Below the pieces are notes generated by a model, which made no database searches, was not told where the DNA came from, and saw only the letters and a program-made list of their open reading frames with translations. Shown here in pieces: positions 26,940-27,245 of a stretch of DNA of 27,245 nt (within the stretch, counting starts at the first letter, position 1; each line of letters opens with the position of its first letter). A program made the position numbers and the translations under genes. The DNA comes from Priapulus caudatus (lineage: Eukaryota; Priapulida; Priapulimorpha; Priapulimorphida; Priapulidae): positions 71,233 through 98,477 of the forward strand of contig NW_014577531.1 in assembly GCF_000485595.1 (NCBI RefSeq), written 5' to 3'.

Positions 26940-27245
26940 CTCTCAGTCCCTTCTCGTGCTCTCTCTCTCTCTGTTTCTCTTGTCTCTCGTCTTCTCGTCA
27001 TCGCGCCTTTGGCGGATCTTCTCTCTGCTCTCTCTCTCTCTCTCGCCTGTCTCTCTCTCGCCCTCCTCTCCTCTCTCTCATCTCGTCTCCTTCATCCAGT
27101 CTTCTCATCCTCCTCTCCTCTCTCTTCTTTTTCTTTTTCCTCCTCTTCTCTCTCCTCTTCTCTCTCCCTCTCTCCTCTCAATTCATCTCTCTCTCTCTCT
27201 CTTCTCTCATGCTTCTCTTTCCTCTCGCATACAGTCCTCTCTCTC
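26413..27245. repeat. Pyrimidine (CT)n-rich low-complexity tract, runs off the right edge
   Basis: More than 830 bases of CTCTCT with scattered G, A and T interruptions, in TMEM38 intron 1. Read on the minus strand it gives an Arg/Glu-rich 95-codon open frame (26540-26827) that is purely a product of GA repeats. Confidence 0.95.

Overview
This is nuclear DNA from an invertebrate animal. It is AT-rich, the genes are split by spliceosomal introns of about 230 to 4,700 bases with GT..AG borders, and the spaces are filled with small non-autonomous DNA transposons, microsatellites and dispersed repeats. The phylum cannot be read from the sequence alone. No bacterial, viral or organellar genes were seen, and no tRNA or rRNA gene.

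Three protein genes are supported by homology I recognise. Two lie head-to-tail on the minus strand and both encode pre-mRNA splicing factors. SNRPA1 (U2 snRNP A' protein) is complete: eight coding exons between 19465 and 15586 give 253 residues, against 255 in human. RBM25 (U1-associated splicing regulator) starts at 13580 after a spliced 5' UTR. Nine coding exons run down to 1270, covering the Met/Pro/Gly-rich N-terminus, the RRM and the start of the Arg/Glu- and Arg/Ser-rich region. The rest, including the PWI domain, must lie beyond the left edge. On the plus strand, 22422-22548 is the first coding exon of a TRIC intracellular cation channel (TMEM38 family); its later exons lie beyond the right edge.

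Region by region: 1-13600 is RBM25 with large repeat-bearing introns. These carry a 391-bp CAGGGTTC element, a 311-bp pogo-like element, a 270-bp AGGCC element, and an AGGTCA-rich tandem array into which a second CAGGGTTC element jumped. 13600-14500 is the RBM25 5' UTR and putative promoter with a strong nested hairpin. 14500-15585 is the SNRPA1 3' flank. 15586-19465 is SNRPA1, with a third CAGGGTTC element in intron 2. 19466-22421 separates the divergent SNRPA1 and TMEM38 genes and holds a Mutator-like element with a 9-bp target duplication. 22549-27245 is TMEM38 intron 1, with a hAT-like miniature element, telomere-like repeats, a hairpin, and a pyrimidine (CT) tract of more than 800 bp running off the window.

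Functionally, U2A' helps hold U2 snRNP together for branch-site recognition and RBM25 modulates 5' splice-site choice, so the two tandem genes act in the same nuclear machine. TMEM38 is unrelated to them: it carries the K+ counter-current for ER/SR calcium release. I found no convincing new multi-gene system; the more unusual content is the set of miniature transposons with clear target duplications.
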